A stretch of DNA of 64,000 bases from Allantophomopsis cytisporea (taxonomy: Eukaryota > Ascomycota > Leotiomycetes > Phacidiales > Phacidiaceae), in NCBI GenBank assembly GCA_024752435.1, contig CP103030.1, positions 248,001-312,000 of the forward strand. The letters are read 5' to 3'. Below the pieces are notes generated by a model. That model saw only the letters and a list, made by a program, of their open reading frames with translations, had not been told where the DNA came from and ran no database searches. The position numbers and the translations under genes were made by a program. Positions 44,329-57,149 of the stretch are shown here, one piece after another. Numbering within the stretch: the stretch's first letter is position 1; each line of letters starts with the position of its first letter.

Positions 44329-47300
44329 AATAATGATAAGATCAATTTACGCATAGGAACTAATACTTTGTGCATTATGCTATACAAACATGCAGGAATT
44401 TTTTCTCACAATTTCGAGTACCTAATGTGTTCAATATTATAGATGACAATGCTTGCAAAAACGATATGTTAAGTGAGATCACAGAAAAGCCGTTACGATT
44501 CCGCATATTTTCCTCTTTCAAGCCAGAGCTGTCTATGCTACTTGTCAATGCTCGGAGTTCATTGCTCAGTTGATTGCCTTGTGCTTATACATGAAGAGAG
44601 TAAGTTATGTATACTTCAGAATCTTTCAAAAAGAGAAAAATGAAGAAAGATTCCTTGAGGCTATTGTAGAAGAAGGGTCGATACAAGCAATGCAAATTAA
44701 TCAAAAGTAATCAATCCACATAGTATTCGAACAATTCCTTTATTAGTGCAAGTAAAAGTGGGAGTAAGAGACTATCTTAGAATAGTTGGACTCGGTACAG
44801 ACAAGGTCTCAAGAATAGAGAAAGTTCGAATTGCTATGCTTAGGGAAAACAGCCAAGTGATCAAAATCCATCTCCTTCCTCCAAACAAAACTCTATGATC
44901 ACCAGAATTGTTAATTCCAAGTGACTCAAACCCATGATACGTCTCTTATCCCTAGCATCACAGCCAAGAAGTGCAGAAAGACTATCCAATTCTCATCCCT
45001 ATCTCCTTCTAGACCTCCTCCTGCCTTCTCCTTCTCAAGCGCAGCCACCTTCTAGAAACCACCCCAAATTCCACAAACCCATCAGGCGCCACCAACTCCC
45101 AGAACCGCATGCAAAGCCCAGTGCCATTTCCTTTCAAAAAAACCATCCTTGTACTTTCACCTGCCATTCCCCATCTTCTCCATCTCTACCCTCTCCCCCT
45201 CTCTCCCTCTCTCTCCTCTCACATAAATCATAAAGCCTATCAACAGACAGCACCTCATACTGTGGACCGACAAAAGGCTTATTTATAAGCAAGCAGCAAT
45301 CGAAGATGGTATCGCAGTGGTGGAGACCCCTTTGGGCGCTATGGTGTCTTCACCTGAAAACAGGAACGTGCTGCCAGCACATGTCGAGGCGGGATTGCTG
45401 ACTTTTGAGCAAGTGATTGGTCCTGAATACAGGGGCGGCAGGGGATGTTGGCTTGGGTTAACTTGAGTTTGTTTAACTTAACTGCAGTGAAACGAAAGCG
45501 AAAATGTAGACGAGGTATGACGTGTGGGGAGATGGGTAAAGGAAGAAGAGATCATCATGGAGAGTTGATGCTGGGTAGATGGGTGTGAGGTTCGAGGGTG
45601 GAGTGACAGTGAGCGTGACAAGAGGTGAGTGCGGATGTCAGCTATATAACTGACTACATAGACAGCTTCTGGATTAAGTGAAATTATCAACTGTATCATT
45701 GGTGCCAGAATAAGCCATGAACAGAAAAGCTTAACAGTAGCGTCATCACCAATTCAGTCAAATCTCCCTCTACTATTTTAAAGGTGATGACATTCTCTAT
45801 CTGTTGATAAACCTCAATAGAAAAATATGCCGATATCAACATCTAGCTCCACCCAAATCAATAAAGCATCAAAAAGACAAATATATCGATCATCATCGCT
45901 CCTCTTGAACACGTCTTAGTCTAATTGACTTCATAGCATCTCCTATGTCTAGCATCTGCTAACCGGCTGAGGTTGTGCCTCTGCAAATCGAAATCCGCGC
46001 CAAAGACCTTCTTTCTAGTAACAGCAAAATCTACATAGAATCCCCACCAAAAATGGCGCTCCTTGCAACCCATCTTCTCTTTAAACAACACTTGCCCGCC
46101 AGCCAAGCTTACACTGAGCATGTACTGCTTCAAAACCTTTGGACTGGTTCTAATCCATGGGCTTCTGCATCGGCCGGTCGGAGAAATTGAGGTGCTTGGC
46201 TTCAGCAAAGACGTGCTTGCCAAACCATTTCAAATCGCTATCTCTGAGCTAGTGGTTGTGCTACTTACGGTGGAAATCACCAGTCAGTAAGTAAGGGGAC
46301 GCTTGAGAAGCTACATGACGGAGTCTGCGTAAATTTGCGTGATGATGTCCATGTCGTACTCATCAGGGCGGGCATTTTGAAGGCGGCTGAGATAGTAATG
46401 AAGGAGTCTTGCGAGGGCTTTATCAGCCTGAGTTGCGATGAGAGCTTGTGGCAACATCAAAAACAAGTCCATGGCATGGTAAGTTCAGTTGCTAGAATTA
46501 AAAACAGCTCATCCATGGTTTGAAGCATCATGACGTCGGCATTTCATGCCAGCACGCGCGAGTAAGATGTCGAATTAGAGGCCAGCGGCTTGTTGAAGGA
46601 GTCTGCGCGGATTTCTTAGAAGATATTATCTTTTTCAAGAGCAGGACTTGGTGGAAGGTTAGGTTGTAGTCTTATAATACCGGTTGCAGATGGCAAGCCA
46701 CAAGACTCAGATTATTTATCTTTCTGCATTAGTTGATGGTATATTGAACAGTCAGAAGAACTTAGCAGTACAAATAGGGCTCTAGTGTTGAAGTCTTACA
46801 GTGCTGTAAAAACCGTTGACGCATCGCAAAGATATTCGGGAGATATCATACATTGAACGTAAGCAAAGCAAAACTTACTTAGCTGGCGAAAAACGGCTTG
46901 CCTAATATACCTTCCTTTGATACATCTTCCGAGCCCAATTTTACACTGGTTCATTAGTATGAGTTGTACTATATTATAAATGACAGGCATAGGATCCTCC
47001 ATGTGGTCCAGATCCCCCAGTACTACCAATGTAAAAGCTATTTTTATCGCTTGAAAGTCTACCAAAGATAGCCGCTATAGCACCACCGATGTCGCCAATT
47101 GTAGTCTATTAATTACTATTTGGCGGCGTGTAGACAGCCCGATCTCTACGATTATCCCTTACGAAAGCCGCTGTATTACTTGCGCTAATACGAAGGGCGA
47201 AGTTATCTAGGGAAACCATACTATTTTGGAAAAGAATCATCTTAGTTCGAGGTCAGAGTTACATCAAGTGAGCGCCAGCCCACCTTCTCCAAAGCTGGCC

Positions 47301-50300
47301 GTATCCAACGGCTAAAAGAGATTCTTGCGCCGCCAACGATAAGTCGACGTAGAAGCTTAAGGCCTGCGACCACGACCAAGCACCTAGTTTCTCAAGAGAT
47401 AGTTGGCGACAAGAGTTTCATCGAGCTTAGTAGTCTTCTGTCAGGCGTCTAGATTGTAACATATACGATGCCAGTTGCTCGGAGGCTTCTTATTTGCTGG
47501 AGCGTATTTACTGCCATCCAAATCCTTTCGCTGCTCGAACAAGAAGAATAAATAGCGATGCAGAGAGCTACCTGGCCCTATGTAGTTGGCGACAAACGAC
47601 TCAACGGCAGTCAAGACATCGTTGGAGCCTGCTTTGAAGCCTGGTTGGATCCAGTGCAGGATAGGCCTGAGAAGTTCAAATGAGGGAAAGGGAGCGTCAA
47701 GTTCCAAGGCGACAACAATGTAGGTTGCGGGAGGTTCTGGAACAACGTCGGATATCTTGGGAGAAGATCGAGCTTCTTTGGATACGTTCAGATTGTGTGA
47801 TTGGCGTAGAAGTCAGGTTTGATATGACTATGAGACTTAATTTACCGGCAAGGGGAATATACTGCTTCATCGTGATTGCCTTTCCATTGGCAGTGACAAC
47901 CAGCACCTTGTTGGAGTTATTTTTCTCCCATACAATTATGGAAGACTGTGGATTCAAACATGCATATATATAACGGGATCAGCGAATGCAGGGTAGCTCT
48001 ATCAAGGTAGACAACAGAACCCGCTGATCCTACTCCCGCTTCGATCAGCTACAAGGAGATAATTCCAACATTCCCACTCCACGCTAGCTTACATAAAATC
48101 GTTCAAGCTGTTCCTTTGCAGCTTGCAAAGTGCCTTACTTAGGAGAAGGATGGACTTCAGGTCGTCTGTGGTATCAAGGATGACAAGAAGGCACTTGGCG
48201 ACCTCTCGTCCACTCGTGCTGGACAAGTTCCTCGAGAAGGTCATAGCAAAGATAGTACGACTAAGTATGTTGTCCGATACTTGTAGAAGTTAGGGTAGCT
48301 ATCCACATTGAGTATATCTTTATATCTTGCAAAGGACTTCCGCTTACTAATTAGCGGGAATAGTAGAGTGGGTGAAGATGTACAAGAAGAGTATTTACAA
48401 ACAACATATATATCTCGACCCTAAGTATTCATTAGCACGAAACTGCAATAGTTCTCTTCAATTCCCTCCAAGGAAGATCTCAATATATAACCCTTGACGA
48501 ATCTCAAATTCGAGCTCTCACCTGCATCATCAGTTTACTTATCCTATCCATCCATCTTGCCACCAATCCAACCCAACTTCACTCGCCAACTCACAAACTA
48601 CTACCTCTATCCAAGACTTCTTTCCCTAATACAGGTCTCATAAGGACAACTCTCTGTGCTACACAGCTATTACGTTAAACTGACCTATTTTATTATATGC
48701 CTGCTTAAAACTACATCTAAGTTCATGTTAAAGCACAGCAGTACAATCTATATTTATCGCCTTATGATTAGCAATTTACAACCCAATTTAAATTCAAATT
48801 CTCAATTGCAATTCCGATTGCAATTCAATTCGAGCTGGGTACTTGACAGGAGAGTGAAGGGCTAGAGCGATAATTAGGATTGCTACACAATGTTACTCGA
48901 GAAATGCTTCCTAACAGCACGATTTTTGTTATCTTTTCTAGTTATAAATAATACTGAAGTCCATTGCGCATATAGTACATCTCCCACTAGCTGCTCAATA
49001 AATGATGTGAGAAGACAAATCCGAAGGCCGGATATATTACAAATTTGTACGAACCAGAGCTCAAATACAGTCCCTTGTTAACTAAAAAACGCTTTCGTGT
49101 ACTTCTTGACACAAAATCAACTGAGTATTGCCTTACAACACTCTCAAGTAGTCTATATTCTTAAAACCTAGACAGGTTGTTCCGATTTTCTAGTCGCCAT
49201 TAGTGATATGGTATAATGCCACAGGTCCTACATCTGTAGATGCGCCTTGCCATAAATAACAGCACAACCTTCTAACATGCGATATTATCAATAATTCCCA
49301 AACAAGTCACTTCCTGGGGAATCCTGCTCCTTTCACTCGTATTCAGAGATGATCCTTTGTCACCTTTGACAGAGAATCTGCGGATCTTTTGGCTCTACCA
49401 AAAGAGCACCACCACCTAATTCCAATATTCGTTTCGCAACAACAAAACCTAAGGCTTCGCCATCCACATCAGACGCAATCGAACTAGAGCCGTGGGCCCT
49501 GATCTCATTATGAATGTTGTACAAAGTGTCTTGAGAGAATTGATCAAACAATCATAATTACATATATCTGTGTGCAAATATTTTGATTGAGATTGATATG
49601 ACTGAACTAGTTTTATTTGGTTCGTCGGTGATCATTCGAATGGCATGGTAACACTAACACCGATCGTGTTCCAAGAGTCCAGAAAAGTGTCATATTTTGA
49701 TACTCGATTCGAAGTACGACAACAGCAAATGCATGATACACATGTGTATACATACAAAGATAAATCAACATACATTAATGGTCTCATCGACTTGATAAGG
49801 TTCTGAGTTATGAGAGGATCAATCTGTAAACATTGACTGTGAACATTGAATTGCAAACCTTGCAACACGAGCCTGTGGCTGCAGTAAATAATGAGTAATA
49901 ACATCTGGTACTCCTATTCTTGTTGACACGATACCTTGCACACTTTCTTCCATAAACTGAGACTTGATTCATGATATAACACCTCACCCTCATAAATGGC
50001 AATTATTAAATCATGCCTCATGTATAGTAGCAATCAATCAACATCTCTAGTACAGATGTTAGAATCTGGGAGCAAATCACCAAACATATATCACCTGGTA
50101 TGTAAAGCTTATTTCATTGCCAAGATGAAGAACAAGCTAGGATGTTCTGCGCATCGACACGAATAATATTTGAGCACGTGATTTCATTCAAAGGCACTCC
50201 CTACACAGAAATTGCCTCCTTAACTCCTATTGAAGCCACAGCGTTGAAAGGAAAAAGGGCTTGAGATGATTGAAACCTACTTCGTAATGAGAATCTGTAT

Positions 50301-50785
50301 CCATGTGACTGACCACTTCAAGGCCCGTCCACTCAAAGACATTGAGATATATTAGCGGTCATGCTCATGTCGTCGTTGGCTAGAGTGATCGCGCTTTAGC
50401 GAGGTGACAACAAAAGACACCCTTCAAAAGTTTGCGATGTTCGTCCTGTCCCTTCCCCTCGATACGCTCCACGGTACCAACGTCAATCACTCCCCAATAC
50501 CGGTGTCAAGACAATTTCGCCTTCTTCTACCCTCAACTCGACTACTATTACAACTAAATTTGTGATCCATTGAGACCGCGATTCTCAACGAAGTCTTCGT
50601 TTCTACGGCATTTCTTTGTTAGCACAAGGAAAGATCCAGTCATAAGCCCCAGAACGAGACTCGAACTCCCTCGAAGCACCACGCTATTCACTCACAAAAA
50701 AGGACATCATTGTCCTTTCGACCCTCTCCACTAAAGAAGAAGACTCATCAACCTGCTTAACGATCCCCTGTGGCTTTCAGTAGTC
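44329..50785. other. 6.4-kb stretch without intact genes
   Basis: Only broken or unrecognised coding-like pieces are seen: a plus-strand frame at 45227-45466; a minus-strand frame ending near 45921 with FKEKMGCKERHFWWGFYVDF; minus-strand frames at 47441-47707 and 47697-47957 that read as one product shifted between frames; a minus-strand frame at 49360-49551 ending GGGALLVEPKDPQILCQR. None starts with a credible ATG plus splice set. This fits a region of decayed genes or old transposons. The last 250 bases are the CT-rich 5' leader of eIF2A. Confidence 0.5.
45227..45466 (+). pseudogene. Unassigned coding-like fragment
   Basis: An open frame of 79 codons without a start codon, reading ...ILWTDKRLIYKQAAIEDG, VVETPLGAMVSSPENRN and AHVEAGLLTFEQVIGPEYRGG before TGA. 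Its composition is more protein-like than its neighbours. I do not recognise the family. It could be the last exon of a dead gene or a stray frame. Confidence 0.3.
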
Positions 50786-52905
50786 ATGGCAGTTCCAACG
50801 CAGTTTGCCTACAGAACACTCAAGGAAATTGGCATCGTGGATGCTGCTCCTGCGTACGCGCCTTTGCCCGGTTTCCAGAAGCCCGAAGGTGCTTCACGTT
50901 GCTGCACATACTCGCCTTGTGGCCGATACTTTGCTTGGGCTACAAACGATGGCGTAAACTGTGTCGATTCATCATCCGGACGCGTCATCGCGACCCTCCC
51001 CACACCAAACGTTTACGAGCTCGGATTCTCTCCACGCGGATCTTACATCATTACTTGGGAGAGACCATCCAAGGATGAGGCTGGAGATGCCGTCAAGAAC
51101 TTGAAGGTTTGGCGCACTGTGGAAGAGGTTGCAGAGGGCGCTGAGAAGGAGGTTGTCGGTAGATTTGTCCAAAAATCACAAACGGGCTGGAATTTGCAAT
51201 ACACATTCGATGAGCGTTATTGTGCCCGTGCTGTGAACAACGAGGTTCAGTTTTACGAGTCCGGCAACCTTGCTACTCCCTGGAACAAGCTGAGAGTTGA
51301 AGGGGTTGCTGATTTTGCACTCTCCCCCGGCAACAACTACTCCATCGCTGTTTTCATCCCAGAGCGAAAGGTCAGTGATTCTTGATCAATAATAGATAAC
51401 ATTAGGCTAACATTTCATAGGGTATGCCAGCAGCCGTTAAGATTTTCAACGTTCCACAATTTACGAGCGCCGTATCCCAGAAGACTTTCTACAAGGGTGA
51501 CAAGGTCCAATTGAAGTGGAACGAGCTTGGTACGAGCTTGATTGTGCTTGCTCAGACCGAAGTCGACAAGACTGGCAAGAGTTACTACGGAGAAACAAAC
51601 CTTTATGTTCTCAGTGCGAACGGAGGCTTCGACTCCCGCATTACCTTGGATAAGGAGGGTCCTATTCATGATGTGACCTGGTCACCAAACTCTAAGGAGT
51701 TTGGCGTGGTCTACGGATACATGCCAGCGAAGACGACCATCTTTAACCAACGTGCTGTTGCTACCCACACTTTCCCTCTTGGCCCAAGAAACACCATTCT
51801 TTTCTCCCCAACTGGAAGATTTGTCCTTGTTGCCGGCTTTGGAAACTTAGCTGGTCAGATGGACATTTACGATTTAGAGAAGGATTACCGCAAGATCTGC
51901 ACCATCGAGGGTGGTAACCCAAGTGTTTGCGAATGGAGCCCCGACAGCAGATACATCTTGACTGCCACTACCAGTCCACGTCTCCGTGTCGACAACGGTG
52001 TTCGTTTGTGGCATGTCAGCGGAGGACTTATGTACAACGAAGACATGCATGAGTTGTACCATGTTACTTGGAGACCACAAGCAAAGGAAACCTTCTCTGG
52101 TGACCCACTCACCCCTATCCCAACCCCACACTCCTCAGCTACCGCATACCTCAGCACCGTGAAGACACCATCCAAGCCAGCTGGTGCTTACCGACCACCA
52201 GGAGCTCGTGGAACCTCAACTCCATTACATTTCAAGCGCGAGGATGAGGGAGGAGCCGCACATATTGTTAGCAATGGCACGTCTTTGGTGGGTGCTAATG
52301 GATTTGGCCGCCAACGACGAGCCGTCCCAGGTGCTGACCCTATCGACACCCTTCCACCAGGAGCCGCCCCGGCTGTGCCAGGCGCCGCGACCAATGAAGG
52401 CGATGAGAACCTTTCAAAGGCTGCTTTGAAGAACAAGAAGAAGCGCGAGGCGAAGAAGCTGAAGGATGCAGAGGCCAAGGCTGCCGGCCTCCAGCCAGGC
52501 GCCGATGCTCCATCTAACGGTACCAACAACCGAAGCCCAGATCGTAGAGATGGACGCAGCCGCTCCAAGGGTGGCCAGGATTTCCGATCGGCATCCCAGC
52601 AGAGAAGGGGCCACAATGGACCCAAGGGCCAGAATGGTAACGCTCAAGCTGCTAGCAATGCGTCCGCGAAGGCTGCCCCTGCCCCCGCTCCCGTCCAGCA
52701 GGAAGCTCCAGAGCTCTCTGTCACCTCCCCATCCGGCGGCAGCCCTAGTGCCAAGAAGCTTCGTGGTCTTCAAAAGAAAATTCGTGCCATTGAGGACCTT
52801 GAGATGAGACTTGCGGGTGGCGAGAAGTTGGAGGACACCCAAATGAAGAAGATCGCTACCAAGGCTACCGTTCAACAGGAATTGGACACCTTGGAGAAGG
52901 AATAG
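50786..52905 (+). CDS. Eukaryotic translation initiation factor 2A (eIF2A)
   Basis: Cytoplasmic factor that can bring initiator tRNA to the 40S subunit without GTP. Two exons, 50786-51370 and 51421-52905, are separated by a 50-nt intron (donor GTCAGT, acceptor ATAG) in phase 0, giving 689 residues, normal for fungi. Seen: an N-terminal beta-propeller with repeated WD-like strands (CCTYSPCGRYFAWATNDG, LGFSPRGSYIITWERP, DVTWSPNSKEFGVVYGYMP, CEWSPDSRYILTATTSPRL) and the conserved RVDNGVRLWHVSGG. It is followed by the low-complexity basic/Ala-Pro tail (KNKKKREAKKLKDAEAKA) and a C-terminal helix (LRGLQKKIRAIEDLEMRL) with which eIF2A contacts the ribosome. The stop is at 52903-52905. High-quality housekeeping gene. 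Confidence 0.95.
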
Positions 52906-53394
52906 AGGCTCGATATTGATGCCGGCGTTTGGAACTCTTGCATAGTTTCGTGTGCGCGTTCATCTTGATGGCTTTGGCGTCGTTTGTAGGTCTTGGACAT
53001 GAAAGTGCATGGTTTTTAGGCGTTGGACCGATTCCGAATGTCCCGTGGGGAAAAATCTCGTGATGTGGGATGCAGTGTGTAAATAGTAAAATATAGGACG
53101 AGCTTGTTTGAGCTCGATAAAATTGTTCTTTGTTCGACTATGCATTTGTTGATTGTGTGAGGTCACGCGCTTGTATTACACAAATGATATCACACAGAGA
53201 AGATGACCATCCTTCTCGAATCATTCGCACGTCATGTTCGCGTGCGAAGTCGGTGTAACATACCGCGGGCTGCAAGTTAAGCCGTTTGTGATCAGGAACT
53301 TGAATTTCAATTCCGGAGAAATTGAAGTGTCCGGTATTCATTCGCTACTGAATTATCATTCACTAATAAATGCGGGAGAACACTCCGCATAGTT

Positions 53395-53422
53395 GACTCC
53401 GCGCAGCCCACACTGCGGAGTC
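53395..53422. repeat. 8-bp inverted repeat GACTCCGC/GCGGAGTC
   Basis: GACTCCGC at 53395-53402 and GCGGAGTC at 53415-53422, 12-nt spacer. Further CTCCGC/GCGGAG copies occur close by (about 53383-53388 and 53448-53453), making four in about 70 bp. Looks like a small array of one binding site or a hairpin; about 500 bp after the eIF2A stop. Confidence 0.7.
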
Positions 53423-54576
53423 GGGATTTGCCAGGCAAGCTGGAGTTGCGGAGAAGAGAAATCCACTCAGATCAATAATAAGGAGATTGTTGGATCACTG
53501 CCACACGACTCGGAACTCTCTCTCTGTATGCATTCATGCCCCCGGCACCGATAGGTTCAAGGGTGCAAACAAACACACCCTGCATCTACGAGGTACAAGT
53601 AGATGCGCATCCGGGGAAAGAAAGGATTATTCGTTATGCATCCTTGAGTCTTTCGGCTCTGGGCACCTGTGAAACTGATTCCCAGTTCTTCTCTTCCCTT
53701 TGTCGTGCCGCAAATTGGCGGGCCAGTCTACCAAGCTTTCGAGCCACACCGGCAACTCGGCACGCTATGCAGCCTCAAGCACCCTTTGCGGCACCTGCTG
53801 ATAAATTCTGAGAGGATCGTGAGAAGATACAAGAATGAAAGACGATTATGCGTGGTGCAGTGCTGACCACAATTGATACGTATGGGTATGGGCGGTTCTG
53901 ATAAACACGAGTGATAAGTCGATGTCCTTGTGGAACTGACTCTCGCTTTGAGATCAAAAGCGCATAGAAGTGATTGTCAAGCCAGTATTGTTCGTATGTG
54001 TGGAGCATGCTGGACGACTGCAGCACACCCGTGAGATCAAGAGTCCAAGTCTCATCTTGGCACTTACAAGGTCTGTATCTTACGAGCATGTCATCTCTCC
54101 CACTAAGAATGACTCAAAGGAGAAAAAGGGAACATTCTGAGAGTCGGACTTTTATATAATCCCATCGGCTTTCCGTCCGTTGTTTTTTGAGTGTCGGTAC
54201 CCGCGAATAATCCACATTAACCCGAGACATTAAGTTGAGCCTCTTGACGCGGGAACATTCCGCTATGTATTCGCCCGTACACATCCTGTCAAAGAAGTAT
54301 CGCTCTGTCGAATCTCTAAGCGTCGTTATATTCCGGAACGATAATCCACTTTAAAAACGGGAGAGCCAAAATCTGCACATTAATTGCCAGATAGGCGTAG
54401 CACATATCCCCATGTTTGACGCCCCTCTAGGTATCAAGGACAGACGGACGTCTAAGTCTGGCTGCTCTAAGTACTCGCCTGTGCCCACTTCGCCTTTTCT
54501 GTACTTCCATTGTTGCCCCAATACTCCAACGCTCCAATAAATGTATCCACCTGCGCCCTCCCACCCAGACCCATAT

Positions 54577-54597
54577 TTCTTCTTCTTCTTCTTCTTC
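54577..54597 (+). repeat. (TTC)7 microsatellite
   Basis: Seven perfect TTC units in the upstream region of the MFS gene. Confidence 0.9.
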
Positions 54598-55021
54598 CCT
54601 ATCCCTGCACCTAATGGCTTGGCTTGATAAGCTGCAGCTTAAGCTAGTATATCTATCTGATCGTCCATTATTCTTCTACCCCTCGGGCAGCTCCATGCGT
54701 CGTTCGCCGTGGGTGAGATAGAGAAATAGGACTAGGATTGTTCGCATGGTTGTGTCCATAAGCCACTGGTGACCCGTTTCGTCTTGAGGGATTGACTCAT
54801 TGGGATGTTCTGCATCTTCTTTGGCTCTCTGTCTTCTTTTTTTCTTACCCAAGGAGGAATTGTTTGTCCACGAGGGAGATTTGTTCTCACGAATCTTACG
54901 AAATCACGATTAACGACCACTGGGAGAGTAGATACCTTTATGAATGAAGGCGCACAGAAGATGAGAACCGTATAATTCATTTCTCAAAACTCCACCTTCA
55001 TAAGAATTCCTTTCCGCAAAA

Positions 55022-56944
55022 ATGGTCATCCCCAATTCTGCTGCCTGCGATGAACACGCAGATACTACCAACCAAAAATCCATCATGGCAGCAGCCATGC
55101 GCAAATCTTCCAGCCAAGAAGATGATACTACACGAGAACACACGCCCTCCATCGCCAGTAGTAATTCATCGCATAGTAATCATTCCGATCCGCTCGCACC
55201 TCTCGAGAATGCCATGACAACGGAGCTCCACGTCGAAGCCGAGCAGATGCACCAGCCATATCTAACGAGAACCGGCACGAGTATAGGCACGACGGGCTCT
55301 CGACTGCCAGATTTTGAAGTCGATTTCGTCGAAGGCGATCCTGAGAATCCTAAGAATTGGCCGTTGTGGTACCGTGGTATGGCGATTGGCTTCATGTCTT
55401 TCTGCTCTTGGACAACGGTGCTGTATAGTACATCCTACACCAGTGGCATGCCTGGCATGATGATAGAATTTCACGAGACAAGTGAACCCATTGTCACTCT
55501 TGGAGTCACCACATATCTTATCGGCTTGGCTTGTGGATCTCTCATTCTCGCTCCCTTCTCGGAATTGGTTGGCCGTCGTCCTGTGTATCTCTTCAGTATG
55601 CTGGTTTTTATGATCCTCATCATACCATGCGCCCTCGCGAACAGTCTTTACTCCATCATCATCGTCCGCTTCTTCGGTGCCTTGGCTGGATCAGCCATGA
55701 TTTCTAATGCTCCAGGTACGGTCAACGATATTTCTTCTGATAAATACCGTGCTCTTGCCTTCTCGATATGGAGCATCGGTCCTATGAATGGGCCATCTAC
55801 TGGACCAATAATTGGGGGGTTTGTATATCAATACCTGGGGTGGAGATGGACAAATTGGTTGGTCATGATTCTCGCTGGTGTGTCGTGGTTTATGTCGGCC
55901 AGTTTGAAAGAGACTTATGCGCCAGTCATTCTGAAAAAGAAGGCATTAAGAATGCGCAAGGAGACGGGTGACGAGAGATGGTGGTCGAGATATGATGACA
56001 AGGCATCGCCTTGGGAGATCTTGAAAATAAATCTCAGTCGACCTTTCGTATTGACAATCACTGAACCGATTCTTTGGTTCTGGGATTTATATATTGCTGT
56101 GATTTACGGTATTCTGTATCTCTGCTTCGTCGCTTATCCCGTAAGTCCTCCCACCTGCCCAATCCGCTATCGAATTCAATTCTTATCCAATCGTACTGAC
56201 TTTTCCCAGATCATCTTCACGGAAATCCGTGGTTGGTCCCCTGGTCTTTCAGGACTTTCATTCTGCGGCATCGGCCTCGGCGCCCTTCTCGCCATCTTCC
56301 TCGAACCGGCCTTCCGCAAACTAATCAACTCGCACAAGGTTGACCCCGAAACTGGCAAAGTGCCTCCCGAAGCATCCGTCTCAGTCATCTGTATCGCGGC
56401 CATCGCCGCACCCGTCGGCCAACTGATATTCGCCTGGACCTCGACACCAGTCCACATCCACTGGATCTGGTCGATGCTCGCCGGCATACCCTTCGGCTTT
56501 GGAAATACAGTGATTTTCATCTATGCATCCAACTACATCGCCGGCTCGTACGGCATCTACGCAGCGTCCGCACTCGCCGGAAACTCCGTTATCCGTTCTC
56601 TTTTCGGTGGCACCTTGCCGCTCGCTGGCCCGACTATGTACGCCAAGCTCAATCCACGCTGGGCCGGTACGCTCCTCGGCCTTCTGGAGGTCATCCTCAT
56701 CCCTATCCCCTTCGTCTTCTATTACTATGGTGATCGCATCCGTCGCAAGTCACCGCTTATTCGCCGCATGCGGGAGGAGATTGAGCGTGATGAGAAGAGG
56801 AATGAGCGCAGGGCCAGAAAGGAGATGCGCGCTGCGGAGAAGAAGGGGGTTGTTGATGAAGAAAAGGAGTTGGGGTCCAGTACACGTGATGGGGAAGAGG
56901 ACACGGATACTAATGCCGTTGTGGTGCAGACCGGGAAGGAATGA
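55022..56944 (+). CDS. DHA1-type MFS multidrug/polyamine transporter
   Basis: Drug:H+ antiporter of the 12-helix DHA1 family (TPO1/FLR1-like). Exons 55022-56140 and 56210-56944; a 69-nt intron, in-frame and stop-free, interrupts CFVAYP-IIFTEIRGW. The spliced protein has 617 residues. Seen: a long Ser-rich cytoplasmic N-terminus, the DPENPKNWPLWYR signature before helix 1, LAPFSELVGRRPVYL (the MFS motif A loop between helices 2 and 3), the central loop WWSRYDDKASPWEILKINLSRP, FVLTITEPILWFWDLYIAVIYGILYLC, and a highly charged Arg/Lys/Glu C-terminal tail. An internal ATG at 55085 could also serve. Because the intron length is a multiple of three, a retained-intron form would insert 23 residues into a helix boundary. 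No link to the phosphonate genes 11 kb away is evident. Confidence 0.92.
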   Translation: MVIPNSAACDEHADTTNQKSIMAAAMRKSSSQEDDTTREHTPSIASSNSSHSNHSDPLAPLENAMTTELHVEAEQMHQPYLTRTGTSIGTTGSRLPDFEVDFVEGDPENPKNWPLWYRGMAIGFMSFCSWTTVLYSTSYTSGMPGMMIEFHETSEPIVTLGVTTYLIGLACGSLILAPFSELVGRRPVYLFSMLVFMILIIPCALANSLYSIIIVRFFGALAGSAMISNAPGTVNDISSDKYRALAFSIWSIGPMNGPSTGPIIGGFVYQYLGWRWTNWLVMILAGVSWFMSASLKETYAPVILKKKALRMRKETGDERWWSRYDDKASPWEILKINLSRPFVLTITEPILWFWDLYIAVIYGILYLCFVAYPVSPPTCPIRYRIQFLSNRTDFSQIIFTEIRGWSPGLSGLSFCGIGLGALLAIFLEPAFRKLINSHKVDPETGKVPPEASVSVICIAAIAAPVGQLIFAWTSTPVHIHWIWSMLAGIPFGFGNTVIFIYASNYIAGSYGIYAASALAGNSVIRSLFGGTLPLAGPTMYAKLNPRWAGTLLGLLEVILIPIPFVFYYYGDRIRRKSPLIRRMREEIERDEKRNERRARKEMRAAEKKGVVDEEKELGSSTRDGEEDTDTNAVVVQTGKE

Positions 56945-57149
56945 GACCTCCTGGACTTGGTTTGTGTAGATTATGGTGTTTTTAATAGACTTTTTGAATA
57001 AGTTGTGAGATCTGTATGAGGATTAGCATAGTAATACCCACTTGTGGATCCATCATACGCAGTAAGACGGTGAAATAGTGACTGCACCATCTTGCAAGGT
57101 GACAGCTGTTTAATCATGCGCCCGCTGCACTCCCAGAATGCAGCTCGGA

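Larger units (their letters stand above)
52906..55021. other. Intergenic region, eIF2A to MFS transporter
   Basis: No gene recognised. Contains the inverted repeat at 53395-53422 and a (TTC)7 run at 54577-54597. The last 60 bases are the leader of the MFS gene. Confidence 0.55.

Noticed and set aside
47971..48030. 9-bp inverted repeat GGATCAGCG/CGCTGATCC as transposon ends
   Set aside because: Only about 55 bp apart with no coding content between and no flanking duplication; likely chance.
50640..50700. A GTTCGAGTC-like T-arm on the minus strand near 50657-50670, suggesting a tRNA gene
   Set aside because: No matching acceptor stem, D-arm or anticodon arm can be drawn around it; it lies in the CT-rich 5' leader of eIF2A. 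No tRNA was found by eye in the window.
52188..52625. Minus-strand frame of 145 codons within eIF2A
   Set aside because: Shadow frame opposite the GC-rich low-complexity tail of eIF2A.
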